DNA of 64,000 nucleotides from Panopea generosa (Eukaryota > Mollusca > Bivalvia > Adapedonta > Hiatellidae), in NCBI GenBank assembly GCA_029582155.1, contig CM055898.1, forward strand, positions 23,301,339 through 23,365,338. Reading direction: 5' to 3'. The notes beneath the pieces are model-generated. The model was not told the origin of the DNA, did no database searches, and saw only the letters and a program-made list of their open reading frames with translations. The position numbers were made by a program, and so were the translations under genes. This document shows positions 1 to 11,890 of the stretch, in pieces. The number at the start of each line of letters is the position of its first letter. Position 1 is the stretch's first letter.

Positions 1-1689
1 TCATATTAGAAAGAATCCGAATGACGATGTGAAGGTCGTCAAGCAATATTTAAATGCTGTCTATTTTCGAATATGGATTTTGTTTCAAGTTTACCACTCC
101 TATGTAAATATTGATTTTGTCATGTTTTGGTGGATTTGATATATCAAACCATTCGCATTTTCATAGATATGTTAAGATTGAGATCCAGACTTGATGTTTG
201 TATTATCAAAAGCGTTGACATTTTACAAGTATTTAAGTGGAAGGAAACAATTTCAATGTTATCTGAAAAGGAATCTTCCCTGTCAGCTTATTTTGATCTC
301 TAAAGTACATGACAGTTATTATGTACATTATAGAAATTGAACGATTTTCCACGAATTTAATTATAAATGAAGCACACTGTGCATCCTTTATTTTCGGAAA
401 ATCTTTAAACTTACATTTACCACTTATTTTATTTGTTTGTAACAATTACCTGCCCTCCTAACCTGCTAATCAAATCCCAATTTACATTAGTATTGATGAG
501 TATCACAATACAGACAACACACTGGCATTTGATAAAACATGTTTTACATATCTTAGTAAGAGCAATGAGTTGTTTCCAGTTTAAAGGCAAAAGAACCATA
601 TTTCTGGTGTCGTGTCATAACGACAGTAAACATATCCACAATAGTTTTGGATCTATTTTGGTCTACTTTTATCTTGAACAAGTTCCTGGTAATCACTTGA
701 CTGTTAATTACTCCTAACTGTAGAATATAATCGAGATAATGTGTTTAGAAGGGTCATAAGCCATACCAGATATTTAGATTGGATCAAGAAGAACAGAAAA
801 CAAATTAATTTAATAAACAGAACATAATGAATTTAATTATTTTTTTCGAAATTCCCTATGCTTTGCTTCATTAATGTACATACTGTTTTTGACCAACTGC
901 ACACAATACACACTGCTTGTTTGACAGAGTTCTGTTTTAATTGATATATTAAGTTATCTTCCAAACTCTGCGTAAACATAAAGTTGTGTTTCCTATGACA
1001 TTCTTATATTTGCTAAATACACTGATCACCACCATATATAATACGTGCGGAAGAAGATCGTCAGAAGAATTCAAATATTGGTTATAGGATCCTTTCTTAG
1101 AACATATCAATGTATTGACACCGGACAATAAATGAGGGCATTCGATTTAACAAATAATAAATGATAACAGCCGACCTTATTAAACATGTACTAGTTGTTG
1201 CAATAATAATTTCAACAATTCCTATTGACATTTGAATAGGATTTCAACAGTAAGTTTAGCTATCCTAAAATACATTCAATATGATTTCGGTATCAGATCA
1301 TATCAGCTGTATTTCTCTTCAAATTGATATTTGGCTCAAACTTAAAACAGTCAGATTTGGCAAACTAATCACTGATTTCCGGAGAGTTATTATTTAACAT
1401 ACATAGGAATTTAACCATTGTAGTCATGCAGTATAACAGTTATTACAGTTGTCAACCTAAACATATATTTAAATATTTAAACATTTATAGATTACCATCC
1501 ATAGAGTTTCATATATATGTACTGCTGCGCTGAGGAAGGACATGAGGCATAATATACATCTGTCTGGAAACGCTCTAGATATAATGCTAATAAAAATATA
1601 ACTGCCTAATAATGGAATTGCTTTTCAAATGTAGGTTTTGGTCTAGATTATGAAATATCTGTATGGCATAAAGATCCTGAAGATTTCAT
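1..1689. other. AT-rich spacer, no gene seen
   Basis: Only short open frames (up to 94 codons at 433-717), with no domain or splice support. Nothing else recognised. Confidence 0.6.
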
Positions 1690-2130
1690 GACTTCAATGT
1701 TAAGTGGTACAGTATATATTCAGATACTCTTTGGTGACCTTTGGCCTTTTAAGTCCGTCAGATTAGATGTATACCTGGTATCTGCATCATAACGACAGAA
1801 AATGCTGTGCTTAAGTTTGTATAATGACGTGAGACACATGTTACACAAAACCCTTAGTATTCGCCTTGTATAAGGCTAAAACAATTCAATATTATGTCGT
1901 ATTTTGAGCAGATTTTCAATATTTCAGTTGTTTAACCCAATGACTGAGATGAATAATACATGTTATTATTTTATACACATACCATTGATAATTTATAATA
2001 AACAACTAATGATGACCAAAACAATCAACAGATATCTTAAATATGAATATTTTTGGTAATATCTCGTCCAGTTAGAATTTTTGCTTGTGGTGACCTTTGA
2101 TCGTATAACTTTGTCAAAGGGTCAAATATT
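1690..2130 (+). repeat. Dispersed repeat, copy A left part
   Basis: TTGGTGACCTTTGGCC and AAGTCCGTCAGATTAGA, then GCATCATAACGACAG, AGTTTGTATAATGACGTGAG and GTTACACAAAACCC, match 27290-27160 in reverse. ATCTTAAATATGAATATTTTTGG at 2034 matches about 27350, but in a different order, so rearrangement occurred. Confidence 0.75.
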
Positions 2131-2374
2131 TTTTGGCAACCGATTGTTTCGAATGTAGGTTATAGTGGCAAACTCATTTAGCCTGGTTGCCGTTCATGAA
2201 CGCGTCGTACCTCATGCATCGATTTCGAGCCACATATATGAGAAATTTCACCAGCATAACATTTACAATATAATAAACTGTCTGCACATACGCATGTCCT
2301 TGGATAATACCAGCGGTTAAACTAAACGCTCTGACAAATACGGTGTCTCGCTTGGGCAATCGCGGCATATTTAT

Positions 2375-2738
2375 TAATCGAAACAATGAAACAACGAAAC
2401 AACGATGGTGAAAAGTCGAAACGACGATGGTCAAAAGTCGAAACAATGATGGTGAAAAGTCGAACCTACGATGGTGAAAACGCGAAATAACGATGGTGGA
2501 AAGTCGTAACAACGATGGTGAAAACGCGAAACCACGATGTTGAAAGGTCGAAACAACGATGGTGAAAACGCGAAACGTCGAAACAACGATGGTGAAAAGT
2601 CTAAACTACGATGGTGAAAAGTCGAAACAATGATGGTGAAAAGTCGAACCTACGATGGTGAAAACGCGAAATAACGATGGTGAAAAAACGATGGTGGAAA
2701 GTCGTAACCATCGCAGTTTCGTTGTTTCGACTTTACTT
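2375..2738. repeat. About 22-bp minisatellite
   Basis: The words ACGATGGTGAAAAGTCGAAAC and GATGGTGAAAACGCGAAA are repeated irregularly about 15 times. It is not seen elsewhere in the window. Confidence 0.9.
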
Positions 2739-3229
2739 GATTTAATAGATATGCCGTGATGGCCTCAATGGGACACCGTAGATAACACTATGGTAACACG
2801 TTCTGCATGTTATCTCATTATCGGCAGATTATTTACGCCACTGCTACCATCATACACATTCGGTGTGGCCAGAGCGTGTGCGATAACGAATTGTCCGGTA
2901 AGTTATGCTTTGTAAGCTGCTGGAAAGTTCATCTAGCACAGATTTCAGACAAGCCTTCCTATTCTCTGGCCAACTTTTCATTATAAATCTGTTTCAAAGT
3001 TTGTGACTGCTGATTGTTATTCGAAGTAGTAAATGCGTACATGATTTAATACACTGTAAGGTCAATAAACGGGAGACATGATTCAATTGAATGTATACGC
3101 ATGTCAAGTCTGTCGATTAAGTCTGATTATGTATTTGCAATAAAATTGCGATGTGTCGGAAACAGGCACTTCTTTTCCACTTACATGTATATGGATCGCG
3201 TCAATGGCATACTTGTTAAAAATGTTTTA

Positions 3230-4540
3230 TGTTGATAATACCGAAAAATGTGTATTAAGTTCACTGACAACTAGTACAGCCTTCAGATCACTGACCTCAT
3301 TTGTCATTTTGTTTCTATACCTTCCAATGCATCGTCTATTTATGAGTCAATCTTATCTTTTGATTTTTGTGATATAATTCCAATTTTCCTCTTCAATTTA
3401 GCGTTGTCTTCTTCATATATAAGACATTCAGCTGTTGCTTTTGAAAGTTTGACTTCGGTACATACTAATGCATTTGCTTTTTTAATTTTCTTCTCATTTT
3501 GCTCTTTCAATTCTGACTTTCATTTTTCATGGTTTTTGATATGTTTAATGGCTTTCACAATAAGAAAATAGATTCGAATAACACTTTATAGTAGTGACTT
3601 AACTGTGCACAACGTTCATGAATCCCATTGTAAGATACCATAACCATAGTACATCGTTCAGTTCACCACTAAACACATTTGTTTTCCACTCTTAACAACC
3701 TTTACCCTGCTTGTAAGAACAGTGTCCTATTGTCAAATAAGTCAGCACAGCTTTCTATCCACTTTCAGATAACTGCGTTTCTTTTCATTTTATTTTTTTT
3801 TCCTAACGTATATTGTTCATATAATATACTGTTCACTTAATCTTATGTTTGCTACATGTGAATTAATATTGTTTTGTCATCAGTTTTTCTCATATTCTAT
3901 TCATTCAGTTAGTTCTTTCGTCGCTTTGGTTCTGTTAGATATAGACCATTACTGAATATATGGAACTTTCCTATTTGACCTCATTTGGAACCACACACGC
4001 ACGACGTCCTTCACAGATCGTAACTCAATGTAGGAAGGGAATGGTCAACGGTCAAGGTGTAACCCCATCCCTGATTTTTGTTTTTTATTCTATAGTAAAT
4101 GATAAAAGTTTCAAGGCATGTCATTCATAGAGAGACCCAAATGAAAGAAGTGAAACTTACATTTTACTGTTTGTCAACCTCTGAACTATCAAAATATGAT
4201 GAGAAAAGTAGGGGGCGTGTGTCATACAAGCCATTATTTCTTGCTCAGTGTATACACTGTTGAAAATATGAAAGTAGACTTCCGAAATCATGTAATCATA
4301 CCTCAATATTCCAAGCATCTTTTTTTTTCTAAATTCACAATTCAAACATGGCAATGCTCTCAAAATGTTCCAAATACATCAATGATACCATTAAAATAAA
4401 AAAATGAGCATTAAGATAAGGAAAATGCATTTTTAAAGAAGAATAAATAAGGAATATGTATAACCGCCATTATGCAACTACCGCACGGAAGCACTTTCTT
4501 TTTCCAATGGTGGTACTATGCCTCCAATAATCAAAATTAA
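3230..4540 (+). repeat. Dispersed repeat, copy A (inverted partner at 26290-27120)
   Basis: TTCACTGACAACTAGTACAGCC (about 3258), TACCTTCCAATGCATCG, AACGTTCATGAATCCCATTG, TACATCGTTCAGTTCACCAC and GTAGACTTCCGAAATCATGT (about 4276) occur in the same order, reversed, at 27120-26300. The two copies sit about 22 kb apart in opposite orientation. No intact gene is visible; this is probably an old transposon copy. Confidence 0.85.
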
Positions 4541-4552
4541 AATCTATTAAAA

Positions 4553-4930
4553 TTCATACACCCAAGAGACTATTGTAGCACATGGTGTGCTCTAACATTC
4601 ATACACAAAAGTGGTTGTTGTAGTACACGCTGTGCTCTTACATTCATACACACAAGTGGCTATTATAGCACATGGTGTGCTCTAGCATTCATACACAAAA
4701 GTGGTTGTAGTACACGCTGTGCTCTAACATTCATACAAACAGGTGGCTATTGTAGCACATGGTGTGCTCTAGCATTCAAACACAAAAATGGTTGTAGTAC
4801 ATGCTGTGCTCTTACATTTACACCCACAGGTGGCTATTGTAGTACACGTGGTGCTCTTACATTCATACACACAAGTGGCTATTGTAGTATACGTTGTGCT
4901 CTAACATCCATACATATATATTATTGGTGC
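4553..4930. repeat. About 45-bp dimeric tandem repeat, about 8 copies
   Basis: ACATTCATACACACAAGTGG alternates with CATTCATACACAAAAGTGG, each followed by TAGCACATGGTGTGCTC or TAGTACACGCTGTGCTC. It merges into the 61-bp array. Confidence 0.9.
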
Positions 4931-4935
4931 TGTGC

Positions 4936-5005
4936 TCTAATAGACATTTATCTATGTGTCTATTGTAGTACATGATGCATGAAAGTGTCGCTGTACGGTG
5001 ATAGG

Positions 5006-5059
<54 letters not shown>

Positions 5060-5940
5060 CACACACACACACACATGTCTATACTAGTGCATGATAGTGT
5101 CGCTGTATGGTGATAGGTATAATAAATGTGTCTATTGTAGTGCACGATGCATGATAGGGTTGCTTTACGGTGATACGTTGACACACACGTGTCTGTTGTA
5201 CAATATGCATGCTATTGTCTCTGTATGGTGATAGGAATACACAAATTTGTCTAATGTAGTGCAATATGCATGATTGTGTCGCCGTACGGTGATAGGTATA
5301 AACCCATTTGTCTGTTGTAGTGCATGATGCATGATAGTGTCGCTGTACGGTGATAGGTATGCGCACACTTGTCTATTTTAGTGCAATATACATGTTAGTG
5401 TCGCTGTTCGGTGAAAGGTATACACACACATGCCTATTGTAGTGCATGGTGCATGATAATGTCGCTGTTCGGTAATAGGTATGCGCACACTTGTCTATTG
5501 TAGTGCAATATGCATGATAGTGTCCCCGTTCAGTAATAGGTATACACACACATGCCTATTGTAGTGCATGATGCATGATAATGTCGCTGTACGGTGATAG
5601 GTATGCGCACACTTGTCTATTTTAGTGCAATATACATGTTAGTGTCGCTGTTCGGTGAAAGGTATACACACACATGCCTATTGTAGTGCATGATGCATGA
5701 TAATGTCGCTGTTCGGTAATAGGTATGCGCACACTTGTCTATTTTAGTGCAATATACATGTTAATGTCGCCGTTCGGTGAAAGGTATACACACATATACA
5801 TATTGTAGTGCATGATGCATGATAGTGTCGCTGTACGGTGATAGGTAGGCGCACACTTGGCTATTTTAGTGCAATATGCATGATAGTGTCGCCGTATGGT
5901 GATAGGTATACACACATATGCCTATTGTAGTACAATGTCA
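4936..5940. repeat. 61-bp array, left block
   Basis: The same family as at 6511-8183 (GTGTCGCTGTACGGTGATAGG, GATGCATGATA), about 16 units. The block is separated from the right one by about 570 bp containing a SINE fragment. Confidence 0.95.
5008..5075. repeat. (CA)n microsatellite inside the 61-bp array
   Basis: A nearly pure ACAC run that extends the TATACACACACA word present in every array unit. Confidence 0.97.
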
Positions 5941-6072
5941 CACACAGGTGTGAGTCAGATTCTTTATTATTTGTTATTGACCTTTGTATGAAGGAATGAA
6001 GCTTCAACAAAACAGCTACAATCGATGATTTTTTATTGCATATAATATAATAATGTATTGTTCAAAGTATAC

Positions 6073-6169
6073 ATGGAGAGCGTGGTCTAGTGGTAGAGCA
6101 CCGAACCCATGATCGGAGGGTCGTGTGTTAAGAACTTGTTTCACAATCGAAGTAAAATAAATAAGTTTA
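6073..6169 (+). mobile_element. SINE (GTGGTCTAG family), internal deletion
   Basis: The head GAGCGTGGTCTAGTGGTAGAG joins directly to the 3' end AAGAACTTGTTTCACAATCG, then AAGTAAAATAAATAAG. The middle, with the CTTGAGCAAGACACTTTT core, is missing. Confidence 0.8.
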
Positions 6170-6510
6170 AACTAAAGTATACACACTACCACACTAATTT
6201 TAAACAAAGTCTTTTGTAGACATTCTCAATGTGTTCTCTAATGTTTAAAAATTCACTCAACATTGAAAAATGTACAACGATAAAACACCGCAATTACGTT
6301 CTTCCAGATATAGCCCTCTGTATCTCTCTATCTGACCATATCAATAACTGTTCACATCTGACAACTTACACACTCTCACTGTACATGTCTAATTGGCATG
6401 TGCTTAGCTCATTTCGGGTGGATAGTCAAGCTAACAAAGGAATATAAAAACCTATAATATAGGTGCGTATGAAGCAAAGGGTAAAATAAAGGGGTTAAAA
6501 CAATAAAAAT

Positions 6511-8181
6511 CTGTATTGTGACATGCAATGTGTATGATATTGTCGTCGTACGGTGATAGGTATACACACATATGCCTATTGTAGTCCAATATGTATGATA
6601 TTGTCGCCGTACGGTGATAGGTATAAACACACTTGTCTATTGTAGTGCATGATGCATGATAGTGTCGTCGTACGGTGAAAGGTATAAATACCTTGTTTGG
6701 TCTAGAGCATGATGCATGATAATGTCGTTGTACGGTAAAAGGTGTGCACAAACCTGTCTATTGTAGTGCAATATGCATCCTAGTGTCGCCGTTCGGTGAT
6801 AGGTACACACACACATGCCTATTGTAGTGCATGATAGTGTTGCTGTACGGGAAGTTGTCTGTTCTAATGCATGATGCATGATTATAATGTCGCTGTACGG
6901 TAATAGTTATCCGCACACTTGTCTAATTTAGTGCAATATGCATGATAGTGTCGCTGTTCAGTGGTAGGTATATACACACATGCCTATTGTAATGAATGAT
7001 GCATGATGGTGTAGCTGTACGGTAATATGTATGCACAGACTTGTCAATTGTAGTGCAATATGTATGAAATTGTCGCCGTACGGTGAAATGTATAAATACA
7101 CTTGTCTGTTCTAGTGCATGATGCATGAGAGTGTCGCTGTGCGGTAATAGGTATGCACATACTTGTCTATTGTAGTGCAATATGTATGATATTGTCGCCG
7201 TACGTTGATAGGTATACACACATGCCTATTGTAGTGCAATATGTATGATATTGTCGCCGTACGGTGATAGGTATAAACACACTTGTTTGTTCTAGTACAT
7301 TATGCATGATAGTGTCGCTGTACGGTAATAGGTATGCACACACATGCCTATTGTAGTGCAATATGTATAATAGTGTCGCCGTACGTTGATAGGTATAAAC
7401 ACACTTGTCTGTTCTAGTGCAAGATGCATGATAGTGTCGCTGTACGGTGATAGGAATACACACACATGCCTATTGTAGTGCAATATGTATGATATTGTCG
7501 CCGTACGTTGATAGGTATAAACGCGCTTGTCTGTTCTAGTGCAAGATGCATGATAGTGTCGCTGTATGGTGATAGGAATACACACACATGCCTATTGTAG
7601 TGCAATATGTATGATATTGTCGCCGTACGGTGATAGGTATAAACACACTTGTCTGTTCTAGTGCGTAATGCATGATAGTGTCGCTGTACGGTGATATGTA
7701 TACATACATATGCCTGTTGTAGTGCAACATATATGAAATTGTCGCCGTACGTTGATAGGTATAAACACACTTGTCTGTTCTAGTGCGTGATGCATGATAG
7801 TGTCGCTGTACGGTGATATGTATACATACATATGCCTATTGTAGTGCAATATATATGATATTGTCGCCGTACGGTTATAGGTATGAACACACTTGTCTGT
7901 TCTAGTGCATGATGCATGACAGTGCCGCTGTACGGTAATAGGTATACACAGACTTGTATATTGTAGTGCAATATTTAATATATTGTCGCCGTACGGTGAT
8001 AGGTATACACACACATGCCTATTGTAGTGTTATATGTATGATACTGTCGCCGTACGGTGATAGGTATAAACACACTTGTCTGTTCTAGTGCATGATGCAT
8101 GATAGAGTCGCTGTACGGTGATAGTTATACACACACATGCCTATTGTCGTGAATGATGCATGATAGTGTCGTTGTTCGGTG

Positions 8182-8183
<2 letters not shown>
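6511..8183. repeat. 61-bp array, right block, with a 122-bp dimer period
   Basis: The units share GTCGCTGTACGGTGATAGGTA or GTCGCCGTACGGTGATAGG, CATGATGCATGATA and TGCCTATTGTAGTGCAATAT. Two unit types alternate (one ending TACACACACATGCC, the other AAACACACTTGTCTG), so the higher-order period is about 122 bp, clearest at 7290-7900. Open frames on the minus strand (YHRTATLSC-type) come from the repeat. Confidence 0.95.

Positions 8184-8226
<43 letters not shown>
8184..8226. repeat. (CA)n microsatellite at the end of the 61-bp array
   Basis: A pure CA run at the position where the array unit normally has TACACACACA. It is a second, independent expansion of the same word. Confidence 0.97.
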
Positions 8227-8229
<3 letters not shown>

Positions 8230-8456
8230 CTATTGTAGAACATGTTTGTTATCGCTTAACTGTCTGTTAAAATATCGTTGTATTTTATTATGATAAAAAC
8301 AAACAAAATTCCTATTGGCCATTGTACTTCGTGTCGGCGAACACAAATAGAATTGTCTATTGTAGTATATGTTTGTTGTATGTAAACTCTAACAAACTAC
8401 ACAACGGTATACTAAAAAGACCTTATCGTTGTATTTTATTATGATAAAAACACACA
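8227..8456. repeat. Dispersed repeat, partial tandem pair
   Basis: ATTTTATTATGATAAAAACA occurs at about 8280 and 8440, with CTTCGTGTCGGCGAACAC and AACTACACAACGGTA between. The same sequence recurs at 11545-11745. It directly follows the (CA)n tract at the end of the 61-bp array. Confidence 0.8.
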
Positions 8457-8620
8457 CAATTGAGGCCCTCCCGGGGGGTTTTTGGAGATATGGAGAACAT
8501 GGCCATTTATTTTCAGAGATCTGGGGAACATTGGCCATTACTTTCAGAGATCCAGGGATCAAAGGCCTAATTTTAGAGATCTAGGGATATTGTTCTTAAT
8601 GAAAAAAATACCTAATTTTA
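8457..8620. repeat. Short degenerate repeats (AGAGATCTGGGGAACAT)
   Basis: GGAGATATGGAGAACATGGCC, AGAGATCTGGGGAACATTGGCC and AGAGATCCAGGGATCA are three units of about 33 bp. Related words recur at 11255-11310. Confidence 0.75.
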
Positions 8621-9110
8621 TCAGAGACATATAAACAGAGGTATGCAACTTGAGGCACTTGTTTAAATTTCAGGTGGCACATTTTGCCTTTTTCTAGTTT
8701 AGTTTGAACTTATTTATTTTACTTCGATTTTGAAACAAGTCCTTACAACTTAGACAAATCACCCTCGAAGTCTTCCTGGGTAGAACCAGTACTAAGCATA
8801 TGTGGAAAAAGTGTCTTGCTCAAGGACACCACACATAGTCGTGGCGATGGATTGAAATACCCACGACCCTCCGATCACGGGTTCAGTGCTTTACCACTAG
8901 ATCACGTGGCGTTTTCATGGAACTGACACACCTCCTCCAGAACCAAACAACATAATTTTGTGATTATGGTATCAAAAGAAAGGGCTTGATTTGGGAGATT
9001 ATTTTTTTCTTTTTTAAATTTAAAGAAATGAAGAATTTTACGCTTAAATTTTTTTTGTGTGCTCGTTTTCTCTTTTTAGCCCATTTCTTAAATAAGAAAT
9101 AAGAAAAAAC
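8620..9110 (+). repeat. Dispersed repeat carrying a SINE insertion
   Basis: GAGACATATAAACAGAGGTATGC, TTTCAGGTGGCACATTTTG, then after the SINE GCGTTTTCATGG, CACCTCCTCCAGAACC, AAGAAAGGGCTTGATT and TAAAGAAATGAAGAATTTTA match the reverse complement of 44905-45240. Confidence 0.85.
8693..8916 (-). mobile_element. SINE (GTGGTCTAG family), near full length
   Basis: The reverse complement contains the head GCCACGTGATCTAGTGGTAA, the core CCTTGAGCAAGACACTTTTT, CTTAGTACTGGTTCTACCCAG and the 3' end AAATCGAAGTAAAATAAATAA. It is inserted in a dispersed repeat whose other copy (44905-45240) lacks it. Confidence 0.9.
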
Positions 9111-10618
9111 ACTTCAATAATTATCAATATGAAACTTTGTCCACCAATGGAAAACTTACTGCTTCATCTTTCTACCTAATATTTCTATTTTTATTGTGTT
9201 TTTGTTTAAACGTACATGGTATTTGTTATATCAAGACTACCATTTTTTGTTTAAAAATCTTTCTTTTTTTTTCGTGAAATTTCAACATATTTTGATTTCA
9301 ATCCGTATAATTGAAATTCAGAAGAAAAATATTAAATAATTGATAATTGGAATTGGTCATCATTTTATCAGCTTTACTTTGGCACCAAAATTGTTATATT
9401 CAGACCAAGATTCGAAGAGTTATTATAGAAATACTAAAAGTGCCGTTGACATTATATTGCTATTATTACATAACGATTTCGAACGGTGTAAGATGAGTCG
9501 TCGTCAACGTAACGTGCGTTGGCGGACGTGCCGATGCGTTGAGCGTTGTTTATTGATGAATGAGTAAATTTTGCAAGGCGTTGGTGAAGTTGAAGATACT
9601 AAATAAATTAAATATCGTTGAAAATCACAGACAGCAAATACGACGACACTTATCAATTTCTATCAGTTTTAATATAATTATAAGTCACACAGTTTATAAT
9701 AAAATAGTTCCAAAGATATAGATATAATCAAAATCACAGTATTTTATCTAAGTTGTTTATACCATTCAGTAAAATCTCGCTATAAAAGCAGTGTCCATAA
9801 CACAGACTATTTGCGAATAACTTAGATAAAAAAAAAACTGTCCAAATATCGGATAATATCCAAATATATATTAAGTTCACAACGTTAAATTAAATTTTAC
9901 AAAGTACTGACGGCTTTACAATCTGTCTGGTAAACTATTCAGACAGTCACTATGTCCTAAAATATGGTTCTCTATATATCCCTCCTCTATCAACTTCTTC
10001 CTTAAATACTAAAATTGTTTTGTTTGCACATACATGGCTTTGGTATGGTTTAGATACTTAATCATCAAAAGAAAACATAAACGCAAACAAGATATACTAG
10101 ACAATTCATGGTAAAACTGTTATGTTCACCAAAATCAAAACGTTTTCACACCTACAATTGCTATAATCAATCAGGCTTTAACAGTATATACATAAACGAA
10201 AGTTTGAAATAATTTCACATAATACTGGATTAGCTAATATGTTTTTACAGTAGTAATTAAGATATCAAGAAGTTGGCATTAAGCATATGTGAGAGCAGGT
10301 TTCACAAGAATTTACATGTTGCATATGAAGATAATATTTATAAATAAACTATAAAGTTGCAAAAGATATTTTCATAAAAATCACTTCAAAATACTATTAG
10401 CCTGCCAGTTTCTGTAATTAAGTCACTGATTTTATATATAATTTTTTTACTTGATCATAATTTACTTTTAAAAATTGAGATGTCGACTGCTTGAAACAGC
10501 TTTTGACAGCTTTGGAGGTTTCTAACGTGTTGGTCTGGGCCCCTGCACAACTTCATCCCATAATCGATTTTGGATGGTGATTCCGGCCAAAGATATATTT
10601 ACAGTACTGATGAGTAAA
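9111..10618. other. AT-rich spacer, no gene seen
   Basis: Poly-T and poly-A stretches and a 75-codon open frame at 9340-9567 without recognisable content. Confidence 0.6.
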
Positions 10619-10702
10619 GGCAGAATAGTGCAGTGGTTAATATCGTCGATTTCGGATCGTAAGGACTGGTGTTCAATCCCACCCGAAATCTACTTTTTTT
10701 TT
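10619..10702 (+). mobile_element. tRNA-like element with T-run
   Basis: GTGCAGTGGTTAATATCG resembles an A-box and GGTGTTCAATCCCACCCG a B-box, followed by a run of T that could end Pol III transcription. Stem pairing is imperfect, so it is a SINE head or tRNA pseudogene rather than a working tRNA. Confidence 0.4.
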
Positions 10703-11214
10703 TATTAGATCGTGTTTACACAATAAAGTCAATTATTTATGTGTATTTATAATTATTTATGTGTATTTATTGTCTTTTGTAAATTAACCGTTCATCTGTT
10801 TAATTTTTTTGTCTCTTCTGTCCTTCCATTGATATCTTCTTTGGCTCTACTTGCCAATGACCGGCAGGGCTTATGTCGTGGTAAATTGTCCGTCGTCCAT
10901 CCGTTAACCTTTTTTTGTAGAAGCTATAGCATCCCCCACATTTTTCAAAGAATCTTATCCAAACTCGCACAGCATTTGTATAATCACAAACTCTTGAAGT
11001 TCTTGAACCAGCGTGATTGAAACACAAATGCTCCCTGCCACAGGGCTTACAAGCACATTTTTAAGGAAACTTAAACAACACCTTTTCTCTGAAAGATCGG
11101 GCCATAGACCATAGATATTTTGAACAAGGAAAAGAAGACAGTACATGGGTTTTGCTTATTATGATGATGTGTAAATAATCATAGAGAAGATTATAGTAGA
11201 CGTTTTACTTAAGG
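10703..11214. other. Spacer with overlapping small open frames
   Basis: Frames of 63-93 codons on both strands around 10739-11146 have no known domain and no splice support. TTATGTGTATTTATAATTAT is duplicated at 10736-10770. Confidence 0.5.
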
Positions 11215-11320
11215 AAACACTATTCGGTACTTTCAGGGAACTATGTTTAAAACTTTTGGAGATCTAGGGAACAGTGGAAATACTTTAAGAGATCTGGGGA
11301 ACATGGACACTGGACATGGC
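11215..11320. repeat. Short degenerate repeats, partner of 8457-8620
   Basis: GGAGATCTAGGGAACAGTGG and AGAGATCTGGGGAACATGGAC match the units at 8457. Confidence 0.65.
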
Positions 11321-11544
11321 GTTTTAGTATGGTTTGGTTGTTGTAGAAATGCAGGTTAAAATGCAGTTGGGTTTTAAATAGGAACTGTTATACTAAAATG
11401 GGAAATGTGTCTGAACGATGTTTAGAAGCGTGCATATGTGTTGATATGATTTATTAGAGTTTAAATGACAGTTGTAACAATGTAAGAAATAAAAATATAT
11501 AGAAAGTCCTGCTTTCTGTGTTAGTCATGTGTAATGTTGAAACA

Positions 11545-11745
11545 CTTCGTGTTGGCAAACACAAATAGAGGTGTCTATTGTACATGTTTGTTGTAGGTAA
11601 ACTCTAACAAACTACACAACGGTCTGTTAAAAGACCTTATCTTTATCGTTTTATTTTATTATGATAAAAACACACAAAATGCCTATTGGACATTGTACTT
11701 CGTGTCGGCAAACACAAACAGAGTTGTCTATTGCAGCACTAATTC
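11545..11745. repeat. Dispersed repeat reaching into the sPLA2 3' UTR
   Basis: CTTCGTGTCGGCAAACACAAA, TGTCTATTGTA, AACTCTAACAAACTACACAAC and ATTTTATTATGATAAAAAC match 8226-8456 closely. Its right end stops about 20 bases short of the sPLA2 stop codon. Confidence 0.85.
11650..11660 (-). promoter_or_regulatory. Candidate polyadenylation signals of the sPLA2 gene
   Basis: Two overlapping AATAAA hexamers on the minus strand lie about 105 bases beyond the sPLA2 stop codon. They sit inside a dispersed repeat that also occurs near 8280 and 8440, so the signal seems to come from the repeat. Use of the signal is inferred. Confidence 0.5.
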
Positions 11746-11765
11746 TTGTCGCTGTTATTTCACGA

Positions 11766-11890
11766 TCACAAACACAATTGCCTGTTGTGGTACTTGTACC
11801 GCGGGTTATATTCAGCATTTCCTAAACACTCAGCTAGACGCAGGTCACATTCACATGTCTTCCGTGCACACGCACTTCGGTTTTCTTCCT
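11766..11890 (-). CDS. sPLA2 exon 4 (C-terminal, catalytic Asp)
   Basis: The acceptor is a T-rich tract ending CCCAG before 11890. It encodes ENRSACARKTCECD (D128), then a helix with AEC and a YNPRY segment, ending at the TGA at 11768-11766. Cys positions match the sPLA2 C-terminal half. The exon is short and has no further intron. Confidence 0.92.

Noticed and set aside
4863..7971. Numerous 60-118-codon minus frames with YHRTATLSC motifs
   Set aside because: They tile the 61-bp array in overlapping frames; the period is not a multiple of three and frames shift between units.
4553..8183. CRISPR-like array of repeats
   Set aside because: Head-to-tail units with no unique spacers, in a eukaryotic sequence with introns and SINEs.
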